This document shows positions 35,362 to 44,540 of a stretch of 64,000 bases of DNA, one piece after another. The stretch is taken from positions 4,969,133 through 5,033,132 of the forward strand of contig NZ_CP026498.1 of NCBI RefSeq assembly GCF_002953255.1, read 5' to 3'. Both the position numbers and the translations under genes were made by a program. A model generated the notes under the pieces. The model saw only the letters and a program-made list of their open reading frames with translations. It was not told the origin of the DNA and did no database searches. Each line of letters opens with the position of its first letter. Positions within the stretch are counted from its first letter, which is position 1. This DNA is from Streptomyces sp. CB01881 (GTDB lineage: Bacteria > Actinomycetota > Actinomycetes > Streptomycetales > Streptomycetaceae).

Positions 35362-35390
35362 GAGCCCCGGACCCCGCGGCCCCGGGCTCC
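35361..35390. terminator. short hairpin between convergent genes
   Basis: GGAGCCC (35361-35367) and GGGCTCC (35384-35390) can pair directly at the end of the SpoIIE gene, 20 bases before the convergent aldehyde dehydrogenase stop. Weak. Confidence 0.4.
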
Positions 35391-35410
35391 GCGGCCAGGG
35401 GGCCCGGTGG

Positions 35411-37150
35411 TCAGGCCCGGAAGGCCGCCGCGAAGACACCCGGCATCCGCGCCCACGAGGGCCGGGCCGCGAACCGGGTGAGCCGACGTCCGGTCAGCGC
35501 CGCGCTGCGGGCCGTGACGAACCACGGCGGCTTCGGGAAGAGCGCCCACTCGCCGCCCGCCACCGACCGCGGGAACGGCCGGAACGGTCCCCGGACGACC
35601 GTCCGCTCCGGCCCGTCGATCAGCAGCGCGTTGTGGACGACGCCGATCCCGCTCTGCGCGTCGTCCACCGTGTGCCCGGGGTAGGCGCCCCACGGGGCGG
35701 TCGCGGTGAGGAAGCCGAGCGCCGTCCAGGCGTTGACGGCGATCGTGCCGTACCGCAGCGCGGCGAGCGCGTCGTCGAAGGCCGGGCCGAGGCGCCTGAG
35801 CGTCGCCGGGTCGACCAGGATGTTGGCGCCGAGGGTGCCGACCAGATCGCGGTTGGCGGTCTCGACCGCCCGGTCGAGGAATTCGGCGCCCGTCCCGGGC
35901 AGGGTGAGCACGCCGAGCACCGGCGCGAAGTACTCGGTGGTCTCCAGCGTCGCCGCGTCCCGGCCGTCGCCGAGGTCGACCAGCAGACGGGAGCCCTCGG
36001 CGCCCTGCCACTCGGCGCCCGGGTGGCTCGCCGCCGCGTCGGCCAGCCGCTGGGCGCTGCCCGGGTACCAGGCGGGCCGTGCCGGGAGCCGCTCCAGCGC
36101 CGTGCGGAGCAGCCGGAGGAAGGTCTCGCGCTGCGGCCAGTCCTCGCCGAGCAGCACCAGCTGCGTGGCGATGCAGTTGTGGCCGCTGTTGTGCAGGCGC
36201 TGGGTGGCGATGTGCTCGGCCTGGTAGCGCAGGTCGGCCTCGCTCCACTCGCCGGGGACCACGATGACCGGGGAGACGCCGCCGAGTTCGCTGGTCATCG
36301 GCTTGGTGAGGAGCGGTGTCCCGGCGGCCTTGCGCGCCCTGCCCTCCTCCCCCGGCCCGAAGGCCACCACGTCGTGGGTGGCGAGGCTGCCGGTGATGTG
36401 GACGTGCGCGACGCCGGGATGGTGGGCGAGGTAGCCGCCGACGTCCCCGCCGCCGGAGACGATGCGCAGCACGCCGTACTCGATCAGCGGGGCGAGCGCG
36501 CGCCGGTAGACGGGCTCCAGGTCGCCGAGGACGGGGTTGAGCTTCAGCAGGACGACCCGGTTGTGGGCGATCAGCTCGTACAGCACGTCCAGCGGCGCGA
36601 TGGAGGTGATGTTGCCGGCGCCGAGGACGAGGCCGACGCCGCCGGTCCGCTGCGGGTCGAGCGCGCCGAGGCCGGCCCGGCGGCGTACGGTCTCCGCATC
36701 CGTGCCGGGCGGCATCCACACCTCGGCGGTGAAGCCGTTCAGCAGCAGCCGGTCGTGGGCGGTGAGCGGCAGGACGGGAACGGTCACCCGCCCGCCGGGC
36801 GCCCGGCCGAACCGCGCGCCGTCCAGCGGGCTGCGGCCCGCCGCGACCGCCCGCAGCGAGCGGGCGAGCGCGTCGAGGGAGGTCAGCAGGGCGTACGGGC
36901 CGGACATCCACTCCTCACCGGTCAGCGGGGAGTCGTCCGCCAGCAGCTTGATCCGGCTCGCCGTCCGCACCCAGGCCTGTGCCTCGGCGGCGACGGCGGC
37001 GTGGACGCGGCCGAGCAGGGTGACCCGCCCGGTGAGCGGGGTCGCTGCCCACCGGCGCTCGCCGTCGGCCAACTCGGCGAGCAGCGCGTCCAGTTCGGGC
37101 CTCGCGCCGGGCTCGGCCGGGGCGCTGCCGGCGGGGGTGGCGACGGTCAT
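35411..37150 (-). CDS. aldehyde dehydrogenase superfamily protein
   Basis: A 579-residue protein, longer than typical 480-500-residue ALDHs because of an N-terminal helical region of about 100 residues. The catalytic glutamate is in [13 protein letters not shown] and the nucleophilic cysteine in [35 protein letters not shown] matches the cofactor-binding fold. The C-terminus has an extra segment (about 515-579, [22 protein letters not shown]). It should oxidise an aldehyde or semialdehyde, but I recognise no named subfamily. ATG at 37150 follows GAGGGAG. It is divergent from a PucR regulator, which probably controls it. Confidence 0.87.
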   Translation of the reverse strand: MTVATPAGSAPAEPGARPELDALLAELADGERRWAATPLTGRVTLLGRVHAAVAAEAQAWVRTASRIKLLADDSPLTGEEWMSGPYALLTSLDALARSLRAVAAGRSPLDGARFGRAPGGRVTVPVLPLTAHDRLLLNGFTAEVWMPPGTDAETVRRRAGLGALDPQRTGGVGLVLGAGNITSIAPLDVLYELIAHNRVVLLKLNPVLGDLEPVYRRALAPLIEYGVLRIVSGGGDVGGYLAHHPGVAHVHITGSLATHDVVAFGPGEEGRARKAAGTPLLTKPMTSELGGVSPVIVVPGEWSEADLRYQAEHIATQRLHNSGHNCIATQLVLLGEDWPQRETFLRLLRTALERLPARPAWYPGSAQRLADAAASHPGAEWQGAEGSRLLVDLGDGRDAATLETTEYFAPVLGVLTLPGTGAEFLDRAVETANRDLVGTLGANILVDPATLRRLGPAFDDALAALRYGTIAVNAWTALGFLTATAPWGAYPGHTVDDAQSGIGVVHNALLIDGPERTVVRGPFRPFPRSVAGGEWALFPKPPWFVTARSAALTGRRLTRFAARPSWARMPGVFAAAFRA

Positions 37151-37307
37151 GTTGGCTCCCTCGTTCGCGTCCGCCCGCGCGGGCGGGCGCCGTGCTGCCC
37201 GCCGGGCGGGCCTGGGTGCGGGCACAAGAGTCCCGTGACGGTGCCACGATGGCGCAGGCCCGGCCCGCGGCGCCATGGGCGGGCGCCCCGCGTTGTCCCG
37301 AGCCGTA

Positions 37308-37323
37308 CTGTGCGGCCGCACAG
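37308..37323. promoter_or_regulatory. 16-bp perfect palindrome between the ALDH and PucR genes
   Basis: CTGTGCGGCCGCACAG (37308-37323) is perfectly self-complementary and lies 35 bases before the PucR regulator start in the 207-bp divergent region. It is the best candidate operator for control of both genes by that regulator. Confidence 0.6.
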
Positions 37324-37357
37324 TCGAGCCGGCACCGGCGGCGGGTACGGTGACCGC

Positions 37358-38569
37358 ATGGGCGCCCTGCGAGACACCGCACAGCTCGACGACGTGTTCG
37401 CCGAGATCCTCGCCTCGGTCGAGGACCTCACCGACGAGACCGTCCGCAAGATCGCCGCGGACGAGGCCGGTTACGTCGAGAACCGGCTGCCCCCGGACCT
37501 GCTCCGCGCCCTCGTCCGCGCCAACATCGAGGCCGTGCTGCGCGCGGAGTCCGGCGGTCCGGACGACGGCGACGAGACCGCCCGCTGGACCGGCCGGGTC
37601 AAGGCCGAGCACGGCGTGCCGCTGCCGGCGCTGCTGCACGCCTTCCGGCTGGGCGGGCTGGAGATCTGGGAGTGGGCCATCGCCCGCGCCGGCACCGGCG
37701 CCCAGGCCACCACGCTGCTGCAGCGGTCCTCGCGCTTCTGGGCCGTGCTGGACCGCTTCTCCACCGCCGCGACCGAGGCCTACCGCCAGGTGGCCGACGA
37801 CCGGGAGCGCCAGGAGGAGGCGGCCCGCCGGATCATGCTGCTCGGCGTCTTCGAGGGCACGTCGCGCGCCACCGGCCTCCCGCGCGCCCTGGGCCTGCCG
37901 GACCACGCGTCGTACCGCGTGGTCGTCGGCGAACTCGGCCCGGACGGCGCGGACCCGCTGCCCGGCATCGCCGCCCGGCTGGCGGCCCTGCACGTGCCGT
38001 CCGTGTGGACCACCGAACTGGGCGAACGGCTCGGCCTGCTCGCCCAGACCGGCGAGTCGGAGACCGCGGCCACCCTCCGCGTCCTCGGCCCGGCCGCCGC
38101 CAGGGTCGGCGTCAGCCGCCCGTTCACCTCCCCGGCCGGCGCGCCGGAGGCCCTGCGGCAGGCCCGGATCGCCCTGGAGTGCGTGCCCCGGTCCGGCACC
38201 GGCGTGCACTGCCACGGCACCGCGCCGATCGACGCCCTGCTCGCCGCGCATCCCGCGTCCGCCGCCGAACTCGGCGCCGACGTCCTCGGTCCCCTGCTCG
38301 CCGGCGAGGACGGCGGCCGCGCCCTGCTCGCCACCCTCGACGCCTGGTTCGCCGCCGACGGCTCCACCGCGGAGGCCGCCCGCCGCCTGCACTGCCACCG
38401 CAACACCGTCCTCTACCGCCTGTCGAGGATCGCCGAGCTCACCGGCCGCACCCCCACCCGCCCGGCCGACGCCGCCGAGCTCTACGCGGCGCTCCGTGCC
38501 CACCGCCTCGGCGCGGCACGGTCGTTCCCGGCCCCTTCCGCCGCCTCCACCGCGGAGCCGCGCGGGTGA
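37358..38569 (+). CDS. PucR/CdaR-family transcriptional regulator
   Basis: A 403-residue regulator. The N-terminal 160 residues are an all-helical RsbR-like sensor region ([19 protein letters not shown]), then a CdaR GGDEF-like middle domain (about 175-300), and the C-terminal PucR helix-turn-helix (about 325-385: [45 protein letters not shown]). It is divergent from the aldehyde dehydrogenase gene, and the shared region contains a 16-bp perfect palindrome. Relatives often sense small metabolites and activate catabolic dehydrogenases. Start ATG 37358 has no strong ribosome site. Confidence 0.88.
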   Translation: MGALRDTAQLDDVFAEILASVEDLTDETVRKIAADEAGYVENRLPPDLLRALVRANIEAVLRAESGGPDDGDETARWTGRVKAEHGVPLPALLHAFRLGGLEIWEWAIARAGTGAQATTLLQRSSRFWAVLDRFSTAATEAYRQVADDRERQEEAARRIMLLGVFEGTSRATGLPRALGLPDHASYRVVVGELGPDGADPLPGIAARLAALHVPSVWTTELGERLGLLAQTGESETAATLRVLGPAAARVGVSRPFTSPAGAPEALRQARIALECVPRSGTGVHCHGTAPIDALLAAHPASAAELGADVLGPLLAGEDGGRALLATLDAWFAADGSTAEAARRLHCHRNTVLYRLSRIAELTGRTPTRPADAAELYAALRAHRLGAARSFPAPSAASTAEPRG

Positions 38570-38616
38570 GGTCCTCCCGTGCCCCGTGCGGTTGTCCGGC
38601 CGACCGCTCCGCTGAC

Positions 38617-39456
38617 ATGATCAACACCATGCCCACCTTCCCCGCGCCCGACGGCACCCTGCTCTCCTACCGTGTCCACGGGGACGGCGAGCCGCTCGTC
38701 TGCCTCCCCGGCGGCCCCACGGACTCCGCCTACCTCGGCGAGCTCGGCGGCCTCTCCGCGCACCGCCGGCTGATCGTGCTGGACCCGCGCGGCACCGGCC
38801 GTTCCGCCGTCCCGGCCGACGCCTCGTCGTACCGCTGCGACCGCATGGTCGACGACGTCGAGGCGCTGCGCGCGCACCTGGGGCTCGCACGGTTCGACCT
38901 GCTCGCCCACTGCGCGGGCGCCAACCTGGCCGTCCAGTACGTGGCCCGGCACCCGGAGCGCGTCGGCCGGCTCGCCCTGATCACGCCCAGCACCCGGGCG
39001 GTCGGCGTCGACGTCACCGGGGAGATGCGGCAGGACGCCGCCCGGCGGCGGGCGGGCGAGCCCTGGTTCCCGGCCGCCTCCGCGGCACTCGGCGCGATCG
39101 TCGCGGGCACCGGCAGCGACTGGGAGGCCATCGCCCCCTTCGCCTACGGCCGTTGGGACGCCGCCGCGCAACAGCACCATGCAACGACGCAGCCGGACAA
39201 CCCGGCGGCGGCCACCGGTTTCGGGGCCGACGGCGCCTTCGACCCGGAGGCCACCCGTGCGGCGCTCGCCGGCTGGAAGGGCGCGGTGCTGGTGCTCGCC
39301 GGGGAGTTCGACCTCAACAGCCCGCCGCCGGCGATGGCCGGGGTCGCCGCGCTGTTCCCCGGCGCCGAGTACGCCGAGCAGCCGGGCGCGGGCCACAACC
39401 CCTGGGTGGACGACGCCGAACGCTTCGTCGCCACCACGGCGGCGTTCCTGGGCTGA
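38617..39456 (+). CDS. alpha/beta hydrolase with a cysteine at the nucleophile elbow
   Basis: A 279-residue alpha/beta hydrolase of the proline-iminopeptidase-like group. The oxyanion region is CLPGGPTDSAYLGEL, the strand-5 elbow reads LLAHCAGANLAV (A-H-C-A-G in place of G-x-S-x-G), the acid is in LAGEFDLNSPP and the histidine in GAGHNPWVDD. The cysteine in place of serine is unusual, though dienelactone hydrolases also use one. The ATG at 38617 or the one at 38629 may be used; neither has a clear ribosome site. It follows the PucR gene by 47 bases and could be cotranscribed. Confidence 0.85.
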   Translation: MINTMPTFPAPDGTLLSYRVHGDGEPLVCLPGGPTDSAYLGELGGLSAHRRLIVLDPRGTGRSAVPADASSYRCDRMVDDVEALRAHLGLARFDLLAHCAGANLAVQYVARHPERVGRLALITPSTRAVGVDVTGEMRQDAARRRAGEPWFPAASAALGAIVAGTGSDWEAIAPFAYGRWDAAAQQHHATTQPDNPAAATGFGADGAFDPEATRAALAGWKGAVLVLAGEFDLNSPPPAMAGVAALFPGAEYAEQPGAGHNPWVDDAERFVATTAAFLG

Positions 39457-39571
39457 GGGCCCCGGCCGGCCGCCCCGGCGGTGTCCCCCGCGGCGCGCCG
39501 GCGCCCGGACACGCACCGGGGCCGGCCGTCGGGCCGTCCGTCCGCCCGCCCGCTGTCCGTCTGTCCGCCCG

Positions 39572-40273
39572 TCAGCCGGCGAACCCCGGCACCACCAGGC
39601 CGGACTCGTACGCGATCACCACCGCGTGGGTCCGGTTCTGCGCGCCGAGCTTGGACAGCACGTTCCCGACGTGCGTCTTCACCGTCTCCAGACTCACCAC
39701 GAGCGAGTCCGCGATCTCCGGGTTGGACAGGCCGGTGGCCATCAGCCGCAGCACCTCCTCCTCCCGGACGGTCAGCGCGGCCTTCGGCAGGGCCTCGGCG
39801 GAGTCCAGCGGGCGGGCGGAGACCATCCGGCGCAGCGCCGCCGGGAACAGGATCGCCTCCCCGGCCGCCGCCACCCGCACCGCCTCCGCAACCTCCCGGA
39901 CCGGCCGCCGCTTGAGCACGAACCCGCTGGCCCCCGCGCTGAGCGCGGCGGTGACGTAGCCGTCGTTCTCGAAGGTGGTGATCACCACGACCTTCGGCGG
40001 TTCGGCCGTCCCGGCGAGCAGCTGCCGGGTGGCCTCGATCCCGTTGCGCCGCGGCATCCGGACATCCATCAGGACCACGTCCGGCCGCAGCCGCAGCGCC
40101 TGCTCGACCGCCTCGACACCGTCGGCGGCCTCCCCGACCACCGCGATCCCCGGCTGCGCCGCGAGCAGCAGGCGCAGACCGCTGCGGGTCACCTCGTCGT
40201 CGTCGGCGATCAGGAGCGTGACGGGGGTGCCCGCGTCCCGGCCCGTGTCAGGGCCCGTGTCAGGGCCCGTCAT
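39572..40273 (-). CDS. NarL/LuxR-type response regulator
   Basis: A 233-residue DNA-binding response regulator. The receiver (about 17-130) has the acidic pocket in LLIADDDEV, the phosphoacceptor aspartate in DVVLMDVRMPRRNG, the Thr in VVVITTF and the Lys in GFVLKRR. The LuxR helix-turn-helix is C-terminal (about 165-225: LTVREEEVLRLMATGLSNPEIADSLVVSLETVKTHVGNVLSKLG). Its ATG overlaps the TGA of the histidine kinase gene (ATGA at 40273-40270), so the two are translationally coupled. The divergent beta-lactamase-like gene is a possible target. Confidence 0.94.
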   Translation of the reverse strand: MTGPDTGPDTGRDAGTPVTLLIADDDEVTRSGLRLLLAAQPGIAVVGEAADGVEAVEQALRLRPDVVLMDVRMPRRNGIEATRQLLAGTAEPPKVVVITTFENDGYVTAALSAGASGFVLKRRPVREVAEAVRVAAAGEAILFPAALRRMVSARPLDSAEALPKAALTVREEEVLRLMATGLSNPEIADSLVVSLETVKTHVGNVLSKLGAQNRTHAVVIAYESGLVVPGFAG

Positions 40274-41529
40274 GCCGACAACCGCACCGGCAGCCGGACC
40301 GCCAGCCGCCACCGCTGCGGCCCGTCCGGGCCGACCTCGATCTCACCGTGCAGCAGCCGCACCCGCTCGGCCAGCCCGGGCAGACCGTGCCCGGACGTCG
40401 GGAACGCCCCCCGGCCCGCACCCGCCCCCGCACCGGTCCGGTTGACCACACCGAGTTCCAGACCGTCCGGCCCGGCCGCCACCCGGACCTCGATCGGGCC
40501 GCCCGCCCCGTGCCGCAGCGCGTTCGTCAGCCCCTCCTGAAGGATCCGGTACGCCGCCCGCGAGAGCGTCCCCTGTACCTGCGCCAACTCGCCCGACAGC
40601 TCCGGCTCCACCACCGCGCCCGCGTGCCGCAGCCGGTCCAGCAGCTCGGGCAGGTCGGCCAGGGTCCGGACCGGCGCCGTCCCCGCCTCCTCCTCGCGCA
40701 GCACGCCCAGCACGTAGTCCAGGTCCTCCAGCGCGGCCCGGGCCGACTCCTCGATGCTGCGCATGGCGGCCCGCGCCGCCGCCGGGTCGGCGGAGAGCAC
40801 CTCGCCCGCCACCGCGGCCTGGATCGTGGCCGCCGTCAGCGTGTGCCCGATCGAGTCGTGCAACTCGTGAGCCAGGCGGTTGCGTTCGGCCAGCAGCAGT
40901 TCCCGCTCGGCCGCCAGCGCGAGCCGTTCGGCCGCCGACGGTCCCAGCAGCCGCGGTGCCAGCCACCGCAGGGCGTACGTCACCCCCACGCAGACCGCCG
41001 CCGCCATCAGCAGGCACCCGAGCGCCAGGGCCCAGCTCTGCCAGCCGCCCTCCACCCGCACCGACCGGCCGAACAGGCTCAGCCGCACCTCACCACGGAG
41101 CCAGCCCCCCGGGAGGCTCAGGCCCAGGGCGAACAGCAGGCCGCCCAGCAGCGCCCCCGTCCACCCCAGTGCCACGTGCAGCAGCAGCCAGAGGGGGGTC
41201 CGCCAGCGGTCGGCCCGGGCCTCCGCGGCCGCCGCCGGGGCCGGCAGCGGCACGCCCAGCAGCCGGCGGGCGGACACGACCAGCACCCGCCGCGTGGTGC
41301 GGGGCAGCCCGACCGCGGCGGTCAGTGCCGCCCAGACCAGCAGGACGAGAACGATCTGCGCCCCCTCCGGACCGGACCGCCACATCAGCGCCGGCACGAG
41401 CGCGAAGGGCAGCAGCGGAAGGCTCGCCAACGCGCCGCAGAAGGCGAACAGCACACCCGTGTACGTGGAGCCGCGCAGCAGCGGCCGGATTCCCCTGATC
41501 ATGATCGCCAGTATGGCCGCGCAGGTCAC
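40270..41529 (-). CDS. two-component sensor histidine kinase (HisKA_3 type)
   Basis: A 419-residue inner-membrane kinase. Four to six hydrophobic segments fill the first 185 residues (for example YTGVLFAFCGALASLPLLPFALVP, IVLVLLVWAALTAAVGL, LALGCLLMAAAVCVGVTYAL). The dimerisation region has the phospho-histidine in RLAHELHDSIGHTLTAATI (about 220-240), and the GHKL ATPase has NALRHGAGGPIEV and GHGLPGLAERVRLLHG. There is no extracellular sensory domain, as in membrane-sensing DesK/LiaS-like kinases. GTG at 41529 follows GGGGAGG by 6 bases. Coupled to the response regulator. Confidence 0.93.
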   Translation of the reverse strand: MTCAAILAIMIRGIRPLLRGSTYTGVLFAFCGALASLPLLPFALVPALMWRSGPEGAQIVLVLLVWAALTAAVGLPRTTRRVLVVSARRLLGVPLPAPAAAAEARADRWRTPLWLLLHVALGWTGALLGGLLFALGLSLPGGWLRGEVRLSLFGRSVRVEGGWQSWALALGCLLMAAAVCVGVTYALRWLAPRLLGPSAAERLALAAERELLLAERNRLAHELHDSIGHTLTAATIQAAVAGEVLSADPAAARAAMRSIEESARAALEDLDYVLGVLREEEAGTAPVRTLADLPELLDRLRHAGAVVEPELSGELAQVQGTLSRAAYRILQEGLTNALRHGAGGPIEVRVAAGPDGLELGVVNRTGAGAGAGRGAFPTSGHGLPGLAERVRLLHGEIEVGPDGPQRWRLAVRLPVRLSA

Positions 41530-41651
41530 GGGCGGCCTCCCCCGATCGAGGGAGCGGTTTCTCCCGCCTTTCCGCGATGTGCGTCCGGGGCCCCGGCCGT
41601 CAGGATCTCGGCCAGAGCAGTGAGTTCCCGACGATTCCCAGGAGTTGACCC

Positions 41652-42818
41652 ATGCGTGAGCGGACTTCCCACATGTCGATCCCCCGGCGCCGGCGGGCCG
41701 GCCGGCGCCGTGCCGTGGCAGCGGCGGCCGCGGTGGCCGTCGCCGTCATGACGGCGGGCGCCCTGGCACCGCCCGCCGCGTCCGCCGCCTCCGGGCCGGA
41801 CACCGTCCAGCAGGGCCTGACCGCGCTGGTGCAGGACGACGGCCTGCCCGCCGCGCTGGCGAGCGTCCGGGACCTCGATGGCCGGACCCGCACCTACACC
41901 GCGGGGGTGGGCGACCTGGCCACCGGCTCCAAGGTGCCCAGGGACGGCCAGGTGCGGATCGGCAGCAACACCAAGACGTTCACCGCGGTCGTCGTGCTGC
42001 AACTGGTCGGTGAGGGGAAGGTCGACCTCGACGCCACGGTCGACACCTACCTGCCCGGCATCGTCCGGGGAGAGGGGATGGACGGGCGGGACATCAGAGT
42101 CCGTCAGCTCCTCCAGCACACCGCCGGACTCCCCGACTACGAGAGCCTCGTCGACGAGGACATCCGTCAGCACCGGTACCTCGAACCCCGCGACCTCCTC
42201 GACATCGCGTTCCGGCAGAAGGCCGTCTTCGCCCCCGGGAAGGGTTGGGCCTACAGCAGCACGAACTACGTGGTGGCCGGCCTGATCGCCCAGAAGGTCA
42301 CCGGCCGGCCGCTCGCCGAGGAGGTGGACCGGCGCATCGTCCAGCGCATCGGGCTGCGGCACACCTACTTCCCCGCCTCCGGTGACATGACCATCCGGGA
42401 AGCCCACCCCAAGGGCTACCAGAAGGACTCGGCGGACACACCACTGCGCGACTACACGGAGATCGACCCCTCCGCGGGCTGGGCGGCCGGTCAGATGATC
42501 TCCACCAACTCCGACGTCAACCGGTTCTTCAGCGCCCTCCTGGCCGGTGAGCTCCTCCCGGACGCCCAGCTCGCCCAGATGCGCACCACCGTCCCCGTCG
42601 GGGACAGCGGCGCCGGCTACGGGCTGGGCATCATGAGCAGGCCGCTGTCGTGCGGCGGCGTCTACTGGGGCCACGGCGGCGACATCCCGGGCTACGAGAC
42701 CCGGGGCGGGGTCACCGACGACGGCCGCGCCGCCAACATCGCGCTGACCAGCATCCCGGACGACTACGCCGTCACCAAGCACCTGGAGAAGGTCGTGGAC
42801 ACGGCCCTCTGCCGCTGA
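41652..42818 (+). CDS. exported serine hydrolase, beta-lactamase/D-Ala-D-Ala carboxypeptidase fold
   Basis: A 388-residue secreted protein. A basic N-terminus (RRRRAGRRR) and hydrophobic run end at APPAASA, a signal peptide with AxA-type cleavage near residue 46. Active-site motifs of the serine penicillin-binding-like fold are SNTK (SxxK, about residue 100), YSSTNY (YxN, about 197) and HGG (about 339). It could act on cell-wall peptides or an ester or amide outside the cell; class C-like serine hydrolases cannot be assigned from sequence. ATG at 41652 follows AGGAG. Divergent from the two-component system. Confidence 0.9.
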   Translation: MRERTSHMSIPRRRRAGRRRAVAAAAAVAVAVMTAGALAPPAASAASGPDTVQQGLTALVQDDGLPAALASVRDLDGRTRTYTAGVGDLATGSKVPRDGQVRIGSNTKTFTAVVVLQLVGEGKVDLDATVDTYLPGIVRGEGMDGRDIRVRQLLQHTAGLPDYESLVDEDIRQHRYLEPRDLLDIAFRQKAVFAPGKGWAYSSTNYVVAGLIAQKVTGRPLAEEVDRRIVQRIGLRHTYFPASGDMTIREAHPKGYQKDSADTPLRDYTEIDPSAGWAAGQMISTNSDVNRFFSALLAGELLPDAQLAQMRTTVPVGDSGAGYGLGIMSRPLSCGGVYWGHGGDIPGYETRGGVTDDGRAANIALTSIPDDYAVTKHLEKVVDTALCR

Positions 42819-42914
42819 ACCACGCGCCGCACCAGGGCCGCCGGAGCGGACGACCGGTCCGCTCCGGCGGTGCGGCCCGCCGTCGGGCCGGCCCCGTCCC
42901 TCCCGGGCCGGACG

Positions 42915-43976
42915 TCACCAGTGCATCAGTGCCGCCTCGCCCGCGCCCCAGGCGGAGTAGACGCGCGCCCGTACGAGGTAGCTGCGCCCCTTGAAGAGCT
43001 TGACGCCCAGGCGGCCGTTGCGGTCCTGGCCGCTGTCGTCCTCGGCGGTGACGTACCGCAGCTCACCGTTGATCCGCTCGAACAGGGCCATCACCACATC
43101 GGCGTCCCCGAAGGTGCCGATGACGTACTTGCGGGTCTCGGTCGGTGCGATCGCGAAGTCGGCCTGAGCACCGGTCCGCGTCGGCAGCATGACGGCTTCG
43201 TGGGGTGTCAGGGCGCGGGGCCGGGCCACAAGCGCCGGGTACCAGGCCAGAACCTCCTCCTTGTCGGTCGCCGACAGCGACAGCGGCTCGCGAATGCCCT
43301 GGAGGCGGAGCTGCTTCGGCCGGCGGATCCATCCGGGCGAGATGGCGTACTCCATAACCGAGTCCTTGTCGAAGGTCGAGCCCTCAACCTCGGCTGGGTC
43401 CAGCTTGCGGATGATGTTGTCGAAGGTCGTGGCCCGGTCCCACGCATTGGGGGGTTGGGCGAGGGCCGCGTAGACCACCTCGTCGTCCCATTCGATACCG
43501 GCGTTCGGGTTCTGGTGTTCGTGCTCGAAGCCCAGGACGTGCCCGAGCTCGTGCAGCGCGGTGGCATGGCCGGAGTCGTCCGTCAGGTCCCAGCCGTAGC
43601 TGGTGGTGGGCTGGCTGCGGGGGACCTGCAGCACGTCCCGGCCCACGGCGGACTCGGACTTGTCCCCCTTGAAACTGATCCGGACCTCGGCCTCCGAGCG
43701 GTCGTCCACCTCCTGGAAGTCCAGGCCGATGCCGAGTCCCTTCCACTCGTCGACGGCGCCGCGGACGGCGTCCGGCTGACCGGCCGGGCGGTCGGCGCCG
43801 CCGCTGTCGAGGAAGCAGTAGTGCAGGACGGTGCCGTTCAGCCACTTCTTCCGAACGGTGCGTATCGCGCTGGCCCGGCCCGGGGCGAGGTCTAACCGCG
43901 GAGGGGGCGAGGCGGAGGGTTTTACCGAACAGTACTTCGGCGCCGGATAGGCCGCCGCTTTCCTGCCACCAGCCAT
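42915..43976 (-). CDS. metzincin (matrixin-like) zinc protease
   Basis: A 353-residue protease. The zinc-binding consensus HELGHVLGFEHEHQNP (HExxHxxGxxH, about residues 141-156) is followed by the Met-turn SVMEYA (about 206), both diagnostic of metzincins. The C-terminal 90 residues (FAIAPTETRKYVIGTFGDADVVMALFE...YLVRARVYSA) look like a pre-peptidase-type beta-sandwich. No signal peptide is seen: the N-terminus starts MAGGRKAAAYPAPKYC, so export by another route, or intracellular action, must be assumed. ATG at 43976 follows CGGAGG. Neighbours give no clue. Confidence 0.88.
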   Translation of the reverse strand: MAGGRKAAAYPAPKYCSVKPSASPPPRLDLAPGRASAIRTVRKKWLNGTVLHYCFLDSGGADRPAGQPDAVRGAVDEWKGLGIGLDFQEVDDRSEAEVRISFKGDKSESAVGRDVLQVPRSQPTTSYGWDLTDDSGHATALHELGHVLGFEHEHQNPNAGIEWDDEVVYAALAQPPNAWDRATTFDNIIRKLDPAEVEGSTFDKDSVMEYAISPGWIRRPKQLRLQGIREPLSLSATDKEEVLAWYPALVARPRALTPHEAVMLPTRTGAQADFAIAPTETRKYVIGTFGDADVVMALFERINGELRYVTAEDDSGQDRNGRLGVKLFKGRSYLVRARVYSAWGAGEAALMHW

Positions 43977-44364
43977 GAGAAATCCTCCGATCTGCGAACC
44001 GCCCTACGAGCGCGGGCGGTTGAGGAGGGCTGGGGTGGCTGTCGGGCCTTGGGAATACTTCCACCATCGTCTCGCCGTCCGGGCTGTACCACAACCCTCG
44101 ACCGGCGTCCAGATGGGGCGAGGAATCAGAACGCGGAGGCGGAGGGAACCGTGACGCCCCATTGGCCACTCTCCGCAGCCGGACAACTACGCGACGCCGT
44201 GTCATCGAAGCACTCCGCCGGGTAGCCGCGACCGGGTCGCCACGCGGGGCCCGACGTGCGCGCCGCCACCACGCCAAAGCGCCAATGCGTCTAAGCGCCA
44301 AAGCGCCAAAAGCAATGAGGCCGGTCCATCCGACTTTCGTCGGACCGACCGGCCTCATCAGCTG
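43977..44364. other. intergenic region of 388 bp between the metzincin gene and tRNA-Leu
   Basis: Frames in it look random. Contents: three copies of AAGCGCCAA (44277-44285, 44293-44301, 44301-44309) and the tRNA terminator (44316-44357). Base composition is somewhat less G/C-rich than flanking genes. No attachment-site-like duplicate of the tRNA end is seen. Confidence 0.5.
44306..44357 (-). terminator. intrinsic terminator of tRNA-Leu
   Basis: Stem TGAGGCCGGTC/GACCGGCCTCA (44316-44326, 44347-44357) encloses an inner stem TCCGAC/GTCGGA (44329-44334, 44339-44344). On the minus strand it lies just past the tRNA 3' end and is followed by TTGCTTTTGG, a proper T-rich tail. Confidence 0.85.
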
Positions 44365-44448
44365 TGCGCGAGGGGGGAGTTGAACCCCCACGCCCTTTCG
44401 GGCACTGGAACCTGAATCCAGCGCGTCTGCCTATTCCGCCACCCGCGC
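44365..44448 (-). tRNA. tRNA-Leu(CAG)
   Basis: On the minus strand an 84-base cloverleaf: acceptor GCGCGGG/CTCGCGC with discriminator A, anticodon stem CTGGA/TCCAG with loop TTCAGGT (anticodon CAG), long class II variable arm GCCC-GAAA-GGGC, and T-arm GGGGG-TTCAACT-CCCCC. CCA is not encoded. The long variable arm and CAG anticodon make leucine certain. It is followed by its own terminator. Confidence 0.96.
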
Positions 44449-44540
44449 ATCTGGGTGATGAGGTAAATCGTAGCCCATCCACGGGGGTGCTCCTGACCAA
44501 TATCCGGGGCACCCCCGGGGACGGGCGCGTCGCCGCCGGA

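Noticed and set aside
43384..44391. 335-codon minus-strand frame over the metzincin 5' region and intergenic DNA
   Set aside because: It runs through the tRNA terminator and is out of frame with the zinc motif; composition is not protein-like.
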